From contig JANBQC010000047.1 of assembly GCA_027576995.1 (NCBI GenBank), positions 1 through 64,000 on the forward strand: DNA of 64,000 nucleotides, given 5' to 3'. The notes under the pieces were generated by a model that searched no databases, was not told where the DNA came from, and worked only from the letters and a program-made list of their open reading frames with translations. The position numbers were made by a program, and so were the translations under genes. Source of the stretch: Dimargaris cristalligena. Taxonomy: Eukaryota > Kickxellomycota > Dimargaritomycetes > Dimargaritales > Dimargaritaceae. This document shows, piece by piece, positions 43,554 through 54,030 of the stretch. Position 1 is the stretch's first letter. Every line of letters begins with the position of its first letter.

Positions 43554-46500
43554 ATGACCTGCCATACTTACGCCCCACCTGTCCGATCGTGCAGCATGAA
43601 TGGCGGTGCTCCAGACCTCTACAACCGGAGGCACGGCCAAGATAACCGGGCATCGAATATCGCGGAGCTAGATTTAAGTGAAAATCTCCGGTCGGCCAAT
43701 ATAACCGGGGGTATTATATCCGCCTGGGGTTGGAAAACCTCCCTCTTCAACTTTTATAAACGGCCGATTGCCGCAGTGGTCCCGACCGTCACCTTCCAGG
43801 TGTACCCGGACTTTGAATCGTGTGTCAGCCTTGCCTATCCCCTGGAACGGCGGGTTGTGGCGACCATAGTGCAGCCCACCGATGGCGGCCAATCCCTTGG
43901 CGGCTCCAGCGGGAGTGACAGCGACCGCGATACAGGAGCGGCCTTTATCCCTTCGCACCGAGGGTCCCTAGTGACCGCCGCTGCTATCCGGCCAACCATA
44001 TCCTCTGGCCTGCCACCATCTCGGAACGGGAGGACCCTCCAGGTCAGCCTGGAAGAGTGGCTACTGAGTGAAGGAGTCAACCAACCGCCTCCGCCGCGGT
44101 TGCGCGGCTCTATAAAATGGTACAACCCCCACAGTTGTCAATGGCAAACGAAAATAGTGATTTTACAACGCGACACGCTCACCTGCCAGGACTTTGTGCA
44201 TAGGACCCGAGCGAGGAGGCGCCAACCCAAAGCTCTACTAGTCTCCCCAACGGACGAGCCCCGTAACCGTAGTAAGGGGGCCCGAATCATGCGGCTATTC
44301 CACAAAGAAGCAGGTCAACAAGCCCAACCACTCCCGCCATCCCCATTATCACCACCAACACCACTACGGCTCCGGCGTCTACGACGACTATCATCCCAGC
44401 TACCTCATCAGGCGGCTTCGCCTTCTCTTCCTTCGGCTTCATTTAATCCAACCAAGAAGCGCGGCGGCGGCGGAGAAGAAGTTGACAAAAAAAAGAATCC
44501 CCCACTAGACTCTTCACTGGGTTCCCAGTCCCCCGACGACTCCAGTACTACTACTACCGCCTCATCATTATCCTCCCCATCCCCGCCCCTACTACTTCAG
44601 GACCGTGGCCCTCGGCGGACTATAAAGACCCGTGGTGGCCCGCCTGGTCCACGCGGCGGTCCTGGCATTCCTTTTCCTTCGGCCGATTCTCTTGCTTCGC
44701 CATCAGCAGCTAATATTCGCAATTCTCCTTCTTCTCTAAATTCTTCAACTACGGACTTGGATCGTTCGGCCACTTCCCCACTTTGGGTCATCCATCTTAC
44801 GATGATCAAGTCCCTTTCGTTCTTACCTGACGAGGGGGGACCCCCGCCTTCTTCCAAGGCAACCACCACCACCACTACTAGTCCCAAATCCCGCACCAAC
44901 CCATATACTATTGATATTGCCACAACGGATGGGCGGACCGTATCTTTGGCCACCAAAACGAAAGCGCAGCAGCTTAAATGGGTGGTGGCCATTATTTCCA
45001 ATTGGGACACTTATTTTAAGCTCCGCATGGACCTGCAGGCCGCCATGCCCGCTTCATTGGACGAAGAGCTCGCCCCCCTCGACCTAGCCCATGTTGCCCC
45101 CCGCGCGCCTGCCCAACCCCTACAAGGTCTACTGGGCGAATTACCGGTAGTCCACGATGCTCACGACATGGCTAATTCGACCCCCTTTCCCTTGCAGAGA
45201 GTTTCTTCGCCCACTGCTACGGGTTCAGCCGAAATGGCCCATCCCGGCCCATTGAACCTCTCATTCAGCAATATGTGGCGGGAACTGGTCATTGACTCCA
45301 TCCTTGCGGAAAGTTGTGTACGTATAACCTCGGCCTGTCCCATGAAGCGCCAAAAACGAGTGGAGGGTAGTAGTAGTGACCACCACCTGTCCTCCCCCGC
45401 CACCCTCCAGTTGGAGTCAAAAGGTCCCGTGACCCATAACAATTCAGAATCAGCCCTCAGGGCCCCGACTGAGGGGTCCAAGCCAGTTTCACTATTTCCT
45501 ATTTCTGCACCCTCCATTTTACCCAACGCCGTTAACGACGACGACCACCACCACCACCATCAATCCCTACGTCTGCAGTCATTTTGCGATCCCTCGGATG
45601 TCGTGGATATGTATGAGTTGTTGGGCGTTCCCTCTCCTGCTTTGTGCCATGAACCCTCCACTCTTTTGGCCTCCTCCAGCTCACCTAACGAACTGTTTGC
45701 CTTGGAAGGCCGTCGTTCCGTTCGGCAGGCCCGTCGTATGAGTCTCCCGGCGGCCGCCCTCGACCCCCTCTTTGAAACGGTGGCCCATGTTACCAAAGAT
45801 GAGGATGACGACCACCCTAGTCTAAACGACTCTGAGACAATGCCACGGGCAGACTATACGACCCGTAAATATCCCGTCGGGGCGATTAGTTCTAGCTCCG
45901 CCGCTAAGTATGCCGGCGGTCCCCCGGTGACGTTGGCGGACCTACCCGAAAACGAACTAGTGTACCAGGACATTGTCGTGGATGACGACCTCACTATAAC
46001 ACTACCTTCGCCCATTGATACCTCATTCGCCCACCAGGCAGTCACTCGCGGTCCGGCGTCGGCCCGCCCCGCCCTTTCGCGGGATGTGAAACTTCGTACC
46101 AAGCGACAGTTCTCTTTACCGGACCGCGGGACGCCCTTCATTATCCCCATTCTAAAACATTGGGGACCAAGTCTCGACAACTCCGAGGACGGCCACGACC
46201 TGCCTTCTCTCGTGGGGGACCTGGAGGGCGAGACCCCCACGGCCCTCCAGCATTGCGAAATCGATGACCTGCCGCTCATCCCGAACGGATTTGCCCAGTT
46301 CCGCCAGCCTGACGGGAAGGAAGAGGGGGACGAGGGAAGCTTGGATTGGCGTAACCGGCGCATTCTGGATTGGCAACGGGAGGCCCAGAATCAGACAACT
46401 CCCCAACAGTACGCCAACCATTTGGTGCCGACTAATAAGGTCGGCGGCCCCAACCCTTTGGACGCCTACCGGGTCATGGTACCGGACTTTCGCGCGATTT

Positions 46501-47522
46501 ATAAAAGTCGACTGGAACACAACCTTAACAACTCGCATCGCATCGGAAGCGGCGGTAGCAATGGGAGCCCCCAATACCAGTCGGGTCCCACCACCCACGG
46601 AACCCCCGCCCACTTGCGCAAGGGCAGCTACACCCATTCCGGACCTAAGCCCAACGGCGGCCTTATATCCCGGGTACCGGGTAAGCCCCCGTGTGGTAAA
46701 GCCAACGTAGACATACCGGTTATGAACCGGAATGGAACTTTAGCCCGTGGCCCACCCGGCCCAACCAAACGCCGCCCGGCTAAGCCGTTGCAGTTGGACA
46801 TGGACTCGCTGAAACAACAGTACCCCACCCCGCGCTCGTCCGCGCGTAACTCGTACCCGAGTGTCATGTCGCCGCTTTCGTCCATGTTAGAGGGGGGTCT
46901 CCATATATCTAACTTATCCTCGGCTTCACCACGCGGTTCCACCCCCCATTCGCCCCAACGGGGGGGAGTCCGGCCGAGACGGTCGACCGACCCCAAATCG
47001 GCCTACTCTGAACGATCGCCAGCGCTGTCGAACCCGAAAGCTAACCCGGGTCTGCCACGTAGTCCAGGTCGGGAAAGTCCTTTCCGGCCCGTTCAGCCTA
47101 GCCCTATACGCAATTCGGTTCGCCCGTTGAGCCCTCGGACTATAAAACAGTATAATCAGTCGGGAGGAAACCCGACTAACCATCATCACCAGCGCCAGCA
47201 CCCCCGCCACCAACCCTTGTCTTCATCGGTTGCCAGCTCGAACCAGGTGTCCGGTATGGCCCAACCCCACAGTCCCCGCTGGTCCGCACCCCAGCAATCC
47301 CCGCGGGAGACCATGCACCCGGAGCACTACCATTCCTATAAAATGCTGTCGGGTCGGGCCGCGGGCGCGGGCGCTACTAGTCATTACCCAAATAATTACA
47401 ATTTCTATGCAGCGCCACTCAGCCAAGTCCCCGTGGTGCCTTTTTATGCCCCTAATATCAATACCACCGCCACTACTACCTCCAAACGTACTCGTCGCCA
47501 GGCCTCTATTTACCATATGTAG
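43554..47522 (+). CDS. Large protein with split PH domain, 1322 aa
   Basis: Start at 43554 (Met-Thr-Cys-His) chosen because the open frame upstream to 43347 reads like pyrimidine-rich leader, not protein; the true start is unsure. The first half of a pleckstrin-homology domain starts near residue 182 (LRGSIKWYNPHSCQWQTKIVIL). The second half with the invariant Trp ends near 485 (TIDIATTDGRTVSLATKTK, then LKWVVAI). Between them lie about 200 residues rich in Ser, Pro and Gly. PH domains bind phosphoinositides or proteins at membranes. The rest is disordered and basic, rich in Ser-Pro sites (many possible proline-directed phosphorylation sites) and His/Gln runs. Such layout is typical of fungal cortical or polarity scaffolds, but no orthologue is recognised. 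It converges with the beta-COP gene. Confidence 0.75.
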   Translation: MTCHTYAPPVRSCSMNGGAPDLYNRRHGQDNRASNIAELDLSENLRSANITGGIISAWGWKTSLFNFYKRPIAAVVPTVTFQVYPDFESCVSLAYPLERRVVATIVQPTDGGQSLGGSSGSDSDRDTGAAFIPSHRGSLVTAAAIRPTISSGLPPSRNGRTLQVSLEEWLLSEGVNQPPPPRLRGSIKWYNPHSCQWQTKIVILQRDTLTCQDFVHRTRARRRQPKALLVSPTDEPRNRSKGARIMRLFHKEAGQQAQPLPPSPLSPPTPLRLRRLRRLSSQLPHQAASPSLPSASFNPTKKRGGGGEEVDKKKNPPLDSSLGSQSPDDSSTTTTASSLSSPSPPLLLQDRGPRRTIKTRGGPPGPRGGPGIPFPSADSLASPSAANIRNSPSSLNSSTTDLDRSATSPLWVIHLTMIKSLSFLPDEGGPPPSSKATTTTTTSPKSRTNPYTIDIATTDGRTVSLATKTKAQQLKWVVAIISNWDTYFKLRMDLQAAMPASLDEELAPLDLAHVAPRAPAQPLQGLLGELPVVHDAHDMANSTPFPLQRVSSPTATGSAEMAHPGPLNLSFSNMWRELVIDSILAESCVRITSACPMKRQKRVEGSSSDHHLSSPATLQLESKGPVTHNNSESALRAPTEGSKPVSLFPISAPSILPNAVNDDDHHHHHQSLRLQSFCDPSDVVDMYELLGVPSPALCHEPSTLLASSSSPNELFALEGRRSVRQARRMSLPAAALDPLFETVAHVTKDEDDDHPSLNDSETMPRADYTTRKYPVGAISSSSAAKYAGGPPVTLADLPENELVYQDIVVDDDLTITLPSPIDTSFAHQAVTRGPASARPALSRDVKLRTKRQFSLPDRGTPFIIPILKHWGPSLDNSEDGHDLPSLVGDLEGETPTALQHCEIDDLPLIPNGFAQFRQPDGKEEGDEGSLDWRNRRILDWQREAQNQTTPQQYANHLVPTNKVGGPNPLDAYRVMVPDFRAIYKSRLEHNLNNSHRIGSGGSNGSPQYQSGPTTHGTPAHLRKGSYTHSGPKPNGGLISRVPGKPPCGKANVDIPVMNRNGTLARGPPGPTKRRPAKPLQLDMDSLKQQYPTPRSSARNSYPSVMSPLSSMLEGGLHISNLSSASPRGSTPHSPQRGGVRPRRSTDPKSAYSERSPALSNPKANPGLPRSPGRESPFRPVQPSPIRNSVRPLSPRTIKQYNQSGGNPTNHHHQRQHPRHQPLSSSVASSNQVSGMAQPHSPRWSAPQQSPRETMHPEHYHSYKMLSGRAAGAGATSHYPNNYNFYAAPLSQVPVVPFYAPNINTTATTTSKRTRRQASIYHM

Positions 47523-48653
47523 TAACTATCTTTATGAGCCGGTCTTGCTTGAACTCTGACACAGTATAAAATACGATGTCTTTGCGGTCTGTTTCTGTAT
47601 TCTGACGATAATGTATATATTTTCGAACCCTTTTGTTTAAGGTCCCATTGTTGGAGTATTCAGCGACTATTAATTCAAAAGGAATCACAATTCATTCTTG
47701 ATATTTTATATTTTTTAAAAAAAAATCGGCTCCATATTTCCTGTGGGTTGTCATCAATTCACTTTTCTCTACTGCCTGTCATTTTCCTGTAATATTCATA
47801 GCATGCCACCTACCCCCAGCAACATCCGCAAATTGATGCAGTAGGAAAGGGGAGGGGGATTAAAAAAAGTTAAGCGTACCACTACTCTGCCCTTGGGAAT
47901 GGCATCCCCTTTTAATACATACTTGTTTATGAAAGGCATTTAATTTACCTCACTTGGCCGCCACCTCTCTGACTCAGCATCCTCTAACACCACCTACTTT
48001 ATCCTTTAAAATAACACTAGTGTATCGGTGAAAAATAAATTTTACATTTTAATAAATACTGAGCAAATATACGCCATGGTAATTCGGGGTTTTGGGATTT
48101 TACACCAAACTCATAAAGGCAACTGGATTAATAATACCCAATGTTTGAAATATCACCTGGCACTCCATATAATATTTTTGCTATTGGGTATTATCATCTT
48201 TTGAAATAGCGCCAGATTAGCCTATTTGGATGACGGCTACTTCCACGGACACTCATACTGCGTTTTTCACTACAGTATCTTCCAGAGAAGTAAAGAGATA
48301 TTGACAAAATCCACGTCAAATAGGTATAGGTATTTAAATATTTATAAAAATAAAGCTTTATTGAAAACAGAGAGGGGGGCAAGGTATTGGGAGCGGCTTA
48401 AAGATAGGTTGAAGTAGTATGTACGAATGGGGCAGGGCGACAACACAGCACATCTGAAGTGAGAAGTGGTGATTATAACCCGGAATCCTGCCAAGATACC
48501 AAAAAATTTCGAGGCCAAAGGCTGAGCGGAAAGAGATGTGCCCTTCAGTGTTGCAAAAAAAAAGCAGTCGGAGCCTGGAATCTAACCCATTGGACTTTGT
48601 TTCTCCTCCACCCGGTCGCTTTGAAGAAGTTCCTGATTACTCTTCGGATTAGT
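47523..48653. other. 3'-3' spacer between convergent genes
   Basis: AT-rich, no supported gene. Both neighbours end here, so it should contain two polyadenylation regions: A/T runs at about 47700-47730 for the plus-strand gene and AATAAA-like sequences near 48300-48360. Confidence 0.5.
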
Positions 48654-51512
48654 TTAGTGAGCAGCCGCTTCCTTCTGGCCCATTGAAATTTTATCACCCA
48701 AGTTAAGTGCGATACCCTGGGTCTTGCTGCGAATACGGATATGCCCCGAAATAGGACCCTGTTCGTGCTGCTCGATGGACAGACTGGCCAGGGCGTCTTC
48801 CCCGAAAATACTCCGGGCATACAGGTTCGCCGAGATGAAGCCACAGTCGCCACTCAGTGCGTTTTCAGGGGTCAGGCACGACATGTTGGTAAGGCGCATA
48901 ATGTGGTTGAGATAGGTGCGGAGATCCGTGATTTGGGTATTGACGGATACCTTGTTCTCCCATTCGAACTCGGTCCACATTTCCCGGAAGCGACTTTCGT
49001 CGCAATGGGCGGCCTGGATGTACTCCATAATGTCAATGTGAATGTCACTAAGCACCACGCACGTCGATTCGCCGGCGGCTTGGCCATCGTAGTAGATGGT
49101 CCCGAAAATGACGCCGGTCTCGGTCGAGGAGACCTTGATATGGGCCTGGAGGGTGTAAAACCCGTGGGGGGCCAGGTTGTGTTCAGTGGGCTTCTCCACC
49201 AGTTTGAGATCGCCCAGGGTAGTAAACTCGACGGCCATGTTGCGGAGGGTTTCGGACGTTTGGTTGACAATCAGGACATCGAGCATAATATCGTATTGGT
49301 TGATGTTCACGTAGGCCTCGGCGTATACGGGGTCGGAGAAACCGGTCAGCTGCACAATGGTGTTCAGTTTGGAACCGGGCTCGGTGCGCAGAGCATCGCC
49401 GGTGGCCCGGAGAACATCGATATCGTAGGTATCCGCCACTCCCAGGTCCGTTTTCTTAGCGAACTGGGAAAATGTGATGAGTTCGTCGGGCTGTACGGTG
49501 GCGGGTCCCTCGGCCTTCTGGCGTTGGGCCTGGGCCCCGTCGTCTTCGGCCAACAGGCGGGTGAAGGCGTTCCGGTACTCGTCCAGGAAGGCGGGGGTGG
49601 CCGTCGGGTCCTCTTCGGGGAAGTTGTCCGAATCCAAGGACCGTAGAGCAAAGAGGATACGGTCCCTCGAGTCTTCATCAATGGGATTGGTCACAAAACT
49701 CGAATGACCTAGGCGCACCATACCGGTCATGATCAGCATAGCCTCGGCCCGGCGGGCGTTCACCAGGGCGGCTTCAGAAATCAGTTGACGGTAGCGAATG
49801 ACCAATTTGGCCAGGGTGCTGGCCAAAGTACTACCCAGGAAAAAGTCCCCCTTGAGCAGCAAGGCCCGGATACAGGGGCGGTCCCGCAGGGAAGGGGTAC
49901 CCGTCTTCTTCTGAGCGCTCATCGAAAGGGAACTCTCGGTGGCGTAAGTACCATCGGGCAGAATTCGGCGGGAGGATGAAGAATCACCGAGAGGCACAGA
50001 GCTATCCGCCTCACCGCCCGTGGCAGGGTTCGCCTCGTCGGCCAGACGCTGCTCAGCGGCCAGCATGGGAATCTCACCGACGGCTTCGCGGAGCTTGGCC
50101 CAGGTGTCATCGATGGTCACTACATCCAGGGCGTATTCACCCAGGATCCACAGGGCCCCACGCAGGACTTGGCCACTCTTGAATTCCAGGAACGAATCGA
50201 GGAGGCGTTCGATAATGCCCGCACGGAGGTCCGGGAACTTTTCGACCACTTCGCGAACGAAATTGATCACATCCACGGCCGACGAGGAGCTGAACTCGTT
50301 GATGGAGTCCATCAGGGCGTGTACAACTTCGGTGGCAGCTTCCGAGAAGCGGATGGCGCAGCTGTGGATGGTACGGATCAACAGGTGGCGGTATTCGGGG
50401 GTTAGGTCAAGGCTCTGATCCTGGGTACGGGCTAATTCCTTCTTGAGGAACTGAACCACGTCCTGGATATTGCGCTGGTTGGTAAGGTCCATGGCGATGG
50501 CGAGGGCCTTGCGACGCACTTCGAGGTCAGCGCTGGATAGGACACGCAATACGTCCATGACCAAATCGTTGAGGACCCCGTTGTTATTGCGGTGCAGTTC
50601 CTCGAGCCGGTCGAGTACAATGATCTTGACGTTGTTGTCTGACTCTGACACAATCAGGTTGATGAAGCAGGAGGCGGCTGCCTTTACCGCAGTGGGGTTA
50701 CTGGTCAGACTAACCAAGGTGGTGGCGGCTTCGTATTTAACGGAATGGGCGGGGGAATCCAGCAATTCAAAGATACAGCGGATAAACTTATTCCGGTCGG
50801 TGGTATTGTTACGCCCGTCCTTGCGAATAAAATCAATGACCGAAAGCTGGAACAGCTCCTCGAAGTCGACCACCTGGGCCAGGTGCTCCTTGAGATACTG
50901 GGCCGCCAGGTCGGGCTGGGCGGAGCAAAGGGTCACAAAGGCATTTCGTCGGCACGCCATATCGGCCTCGACCACGAGGAAGTTGTAGACCAGCTCGGCG
51001 GCGTCGGGGATGAGTTGGGGCGAGTGCTTGGAGATGGAGTGGATGGCGAAGACGGCGTTCTTGCGGACGTAGGAATGGCGATGCTCAAGGCAGGAGCGCA
51101 CGGAGGGGAGGAGGGGTTCCAGAATCTCGGTTTCGTGAATTTTGCACAGGAAGCGCAGAGTAGCGCCCCGGATGTACTCGTTGGGGTGCTGCAGGTCGTT
51201 GCGAATAGCGTTACAGACGAGAATCATCTCCTGGCGGAGTTTGCCGTCCGGGTTGGTTTTCGGGCAGATTTCCCAGTAAAAGTGCAGGAGCTTCTTGAGG
51301 ATTTTGTTCTTGGACGGCATCACAAACCGGATGACGTGCATGAGCAGCTCGGGGTATGGTTCGCCATTGAGCATCATGATGAGGATTTTACGCATGGTGT
51401 TGATTTTGACGTGCTCATTGTTGCGCTCGAGGTCCTTCTTGAGCTCAGCCAGGCTAGGCTGGTCTTGGGTGTCGTCGGGCGCTACGAGGAAGTAGCACTG
51501 GGTGTTGGACAT
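48654..51512 (-). CDS. SEC26: Coatomer subunit beta (beta-COP, Sec26)
   Basis: Intronless, 952 residues, matching human COPB1 (953). Start set at ATG 51512 (MSNTQCYFLVAP), the family's usual N-terminus; the open frame reaches further up but without conservation. The adaptin-like helical solenoid runs from about 20 to 530 (LKKDLERNNEHVKINTMRKI, FVMPSKNKILKKLLHFYWEI). The C-terminal appendage is at about 660-950 with the coatomer-type platform (Gln-Tyr-Asp-Ile-Met-Leu-Asp-Val-Leu, NMSCLTPENALSGDCGFISANLYA). The protein is part of the COPI coat that carries cargo from Golgi to ER and within the Golgi; it pairs with delta-COP and binds Arf1. High GC at third positions suggests strong expression. 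CCAAT and CACGTG sites lie 250-280 bp upstream. Confidence 0.97.
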   Translation of the reverse strand: MSNTQCYFLVAPDDTQDQPSLAELKKDLERNNEHVKINTMRKILIMMLNGEPYPELLMHVIRFVMPSKNKILKKLLHFYWEICPKTNPDGKLRQEMILVCNAIRNDLQHPNEYIRGATLRFLCKIHETEILEPLLPSVRSCLEHRHSYVRKNAVFAIHSISKHSPQLIPDAAELVYNFLVVEADMACRRNAFVTLCSAQPDLAAQYLKEHLAQVVDFEELFQLSVIDFIRKDGRNNTTDRNKFIRCIFELLDSPAHSVKYEAATTLVSLTSNPTAVKAAASCFINLIVSESDNNVKIIVLDRLEELHRNNNGVLNDLVMDVLRVLSSADLEVRRKALAIAMDLTNQRNIQDVVQFLKKELARTQDQSLDLTPEYRHLLIRTIHSCAIRFSEAATEVVHALMDSINEFSSSSAVDVINFVREVVEKFPDLRAGIIERLLDSFLEFKSGQVLRGALWILGEYALDVVTIDDTWAKLREAVGEIPMLAAEQRLADEANPATGGEADSSVPLGDSSSSRRILPDGTYATESSLSMSAQKKTGTPSLRDRPCIRALLLKGDFFLGSTLASTLAKLVIRYRQLISEAALVNARRAEAMLIMTGMVRLGHSSFVTNPIDEDSRDRILFALRSLDSDNFPEEDPTATPAFLDEYRNAFTRLLAEDDGAQAQRQKAEGPATVQPDELITFSQFAKKTDLGVADTYDIDVLRATGDALRTEPGSKLNTIVQLTGFSDPVYAEAYVNINQYDIMLDVLIVNQTSETLRNMAVEFTTLGDLKLVEKPTEHNLAPHGFYTLQAHIKVSSTETGVIFGTIYYDGQAAGESTCVVLSDIHIDIMEYIQAAHCDESRFREMWTEFEWENKVSVNTQITDLRTYLNHIMRLTNMSCLTPENALSGDCGFISANLYARSIFGEDALASLSIEQHEQGPISGHIRIRSKTQGIALNLGDKISMGQKEAAAH

Positions 51513-51759
51513 GGTGGCGGGGAGGTTCGGAGTGGTGATGGGACGGGGTAAATAATAAAGAAGGATGGACACACTATTAGAAATACGGCGGAACAAGGGG
51601 GGAATGAGTAGCCACTGCGCTAGATGATGGAGGGAGTCCAAGGAGCCAGAGAGAATAGAGTCCGCTTGACAGATGGAAGGGCCATTAGCGCCTATGGAGT
51701 CAGTGAATACAGAGCCCACCAACGTCACATTAACTGGTAAGTAGATGACAGCGGTTGGG

Positions 51760-51790
51760 CCAATGTATGAGTGAGGCCGATGCACACGTG
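51760..51790 (-). promoter_or_regulatory. CCAAT and CACGTG pair upstream of SEC26
   Basis: CCAAT at 51760-51764 and CACGTG at 51785-51790, within 280 bp of the ATG at 51512. Same two motifs as upstream of the PPR gene and in the CCA1 divergent promoter; function inferred. Confidence 0.35.
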
Positions 51791-52031
51791 ATTAAATCCC
51801 CCTCTGGGTATCTCATTTGGGAACTTGTACAGTGGCGGGCAACGACTGGCCTCTTTGAAATGAGGGGTATGTCGTCTATACCTGACAAACTAGCTGGGTT
51901 TGTAATAGATTGACCAAGTAGGCCAGCCAGGAGATATCCCTTATACAGCAGGATTAAGTCAGTCCCCCCACACATCAGTTAGAGACGCAATCTCAACAAC
52001 TTAGTTCCCAATGCTTTGGTCCGCAGTGCTG

Positions 52032-52170
52032 ATATGGGAGGAGTTCATTCAGGCTGTATAATGAAAAATCCATTGGATGAGGCCAATATTACTGGTTAAA
52101 AGCTATTCTCATATATATTCACCCATACATATATTATGTAAAACCTTATACAGCTGGTTTGAATTTTACC
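52032..52170 (+). repeat. Dispersed repeat, copy B
   Basis: 139 bp, ungapped alignment to copy A 21 kb away with 12 transitions and no transversions; similarity stops sharply at both ends. Confidence 0.9.
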
Positions 52171-53206
52171 CTTATGTATATGCTGTTTATCTATCATTCT
52201 CGCTAGGGGATTTGTCTGGGGTTCATCCAAACATGAAGAAAGGTGGACATTGGATACTTACAATTTTAGCTATATTGTCAAAGATAAATCGGATTTCCAT
52301 AGCCCCGTCTCCTGGACTAAGAGTACTAAATATTTACACAACTTATGTTAGACTCGCGGTTATTTGCCTATAATTTCAACTTGACCCTCCCATACGAAGA
52401 AATCAAACTACTTGTCGCCAAGCTACTTGGGAGACTCTAATACTATACAGGGACAGTCCGTGGGTTCGGACATGGCCAGCAACTACCGGCTTTATGAGTC
52501 TAACCACGTCCTCAATGGAATAAGCAACCTTCCAATGGCATTTTACCGCCTTCACTGGGGTGCTCTAATTTTACTCTATCAATCCACTAACGACATTTTA
52601 TCTGGTGGTGGGAAATGTGGGAGAAACTCAATGCAACAGTACAGGATTATGGCGGACATATCAGGGGGTGAGCTAGGAGAGATGGTTATTTTCAACTGGC
52701 GAAACCTATATTTTTAAATACGGGCTTCGCTACAGAGCAGGGCCAAACCTCCTCCATATCCACTAGTATTGCAACCGGCGAATCTACCGTTTGATTTAAT
52801 TAATGTGAATGCATCTCTGGGGAATGTAGCGCGGGGATTCCCTAATCTCCTTACCAGGCCTGTGATTTTTGGGTTAATAACAATAGGGTGGGAATAGGGT
52901 CCTGAAAATATATACAAATTGGTTACCCAGGCGGTTTAGTTGACTGCCGCCACCCCATGGGCCCAAGACCTTCTTAAGACACACTTAACCGCCCAGTGGG
53001 TGGGTTGCTGATTTTACCGTATTTTAGATTCCACGTTTACCGACCTACACAAAGCCAGTCTATTAGATCCGACGACTACTTCGGTAGACCAGGGTTGATT
53101 CACAATTATTGTATGTTATGGTTTCCACACTGACATTAATCATGAAATAAAGGTTGGGGTGAAGACCCTCTCTCTCTCAGTCGTCATGGTATCCAGGCGG
53201 GACGGG

Positions 53207-53229
53207 CACGTGACGATATCTAGGCCAAT
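53207..53229 (+). promoter_or_regulatory. CACGTG and CCAAT pair
   Basis: CACGTG at 53207-53212 and CCAAT at 53225-53229. It lies about 800 bp upstream of the proposed start of the ICE2-like gene, further than for the other genes, which fits a first exon or extra sequence hidden around the assembly gap. Confidence 0.3.
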
Positions 53230-53631
53230 GGCTCATTTTCCTCTCGCATCCTCACAGTACGATGTGGGAGAAAGTGGGAGTGTGGGTTAATAATAACATT
53301 CTCGCATGTGTGGGGGGAATCTTGAGTAGATAGATATCAGGGTGAGAACGAAAGGACATCAGCCTATTGACAGGCGGGAGGTTTCTCCAGCCCACCCCTA
53401 TTGTTTGGACTATACTCCCCAAATAAAAGGGGGATTATTATTTTATATGGCAACCAACACCGCATTCAAGCAACGTCAACTTATTTAACCCCCAAAACCA
53501 CATTCCTTTGGCCTTCACCTTGCCTTTTTGTAGCCCGTTTAGTCGACCCTTTTGTACCTTCGTTGGCCAAATACACCTCCTTTCACTGGTGCGGTTCACT
53601 TTGTTTTTCACCTAGTCCCTGATTCCTCTAT

Positions 53632-53807
53632 TGCTCAGCAAAAACCCATACATTTTTTTTTCGTCGGCCCATTCCATTAGTCAATTTAACTGAACGTACC
53701 CCCCCCCCCCCCTGGGTGCCGGGGTGCGCCGCCTTGCGCCCAACTGGCCCCGTTATTGGGGTTACCCCGGTGCAACCGGGCAATATAGAGGATGCTTTCC
53801 CCCCTAT
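53632..53807 (+). repeat. Diverged leader duplication, copy 1
   Basis: Aligns to 53850-54024: shared CCCATTCCATT, a TTTAACT..AACGTA block leading into a 14-base C run, then TTATTGGxGxTACCCCG and GCAATATAGAG-type sequence. In one frame both encode a peptide of the pattern IG-(V/A)-TP-x-x-P-(G/A)-NIE. The copy runs straight into the N gap. Confidence 0.8.
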
Positions 53808-53817
53808 NNNNNNNNNN
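53808..53817. other. Assembly gap (10 N)
   Basis: Ten N bases between the two leader copies. A fixed-size run suggests a scaffold join of unknown true length, probably caused by the surrounding tandem duplication and C runs. Confidence 0.98.
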
Positions 53818-53849
53818 TGTGCCTCCCCAAGACCCTCATCCAACATATC

Positions 53850-54024
53850 GCCTCCAAAAAACAATACAATGTTTTTACGTCTGCCCATTCCATTTTGCAC
53901 TTTAACTTAACGTACCCCCCCCCCCCCATTAGTGCAGAGTATCACCGCATTTCCCACTACTCTCCCCTTTATTGGAGCTACCCCGTTCAAGCCTGCCAAT
54001 ATAGAGCTTCGTTTCCCCCAATTC
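53850..54024 (+). repeat. Diverged leader duplication, copy 2
   Basis: Second copy of the segment at 53632-53807, with a 13-base C run (53925-53937). It is open in frame with the downstream ICE2-like gene, so part of it may be coding. Confidence 0.8.
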
Positions 54025-54030
54025 GACGCC

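Larger units (their letters stand above)
51513..54030. other. Intergenic region with repeat copy B and duplicated leader
   Basis: Contains the SEC26 promoter, repeat copy B, a CT run near 53169-53178, the CACGTG/CCAAT pair at 53207-53229, two diverged copies of a leader segment and the assembly gap. A 101-codon plus-strand frame at 52412-52717 is unrecognised and not called. Confidence 0.5.

Noticed and set aside
48741..51551. Long plus-strand frames (301 and 268 codons) antisense to SEC26
   Set aside because: Mirror frames of a strongly biased coding region; no recognisable protein.
52412..52717. 101-codon frame downstream of repeat copy B
   Set aside because: Not recognised, AT-rich, and next to a decayed repeat; no evidence of being a gene.
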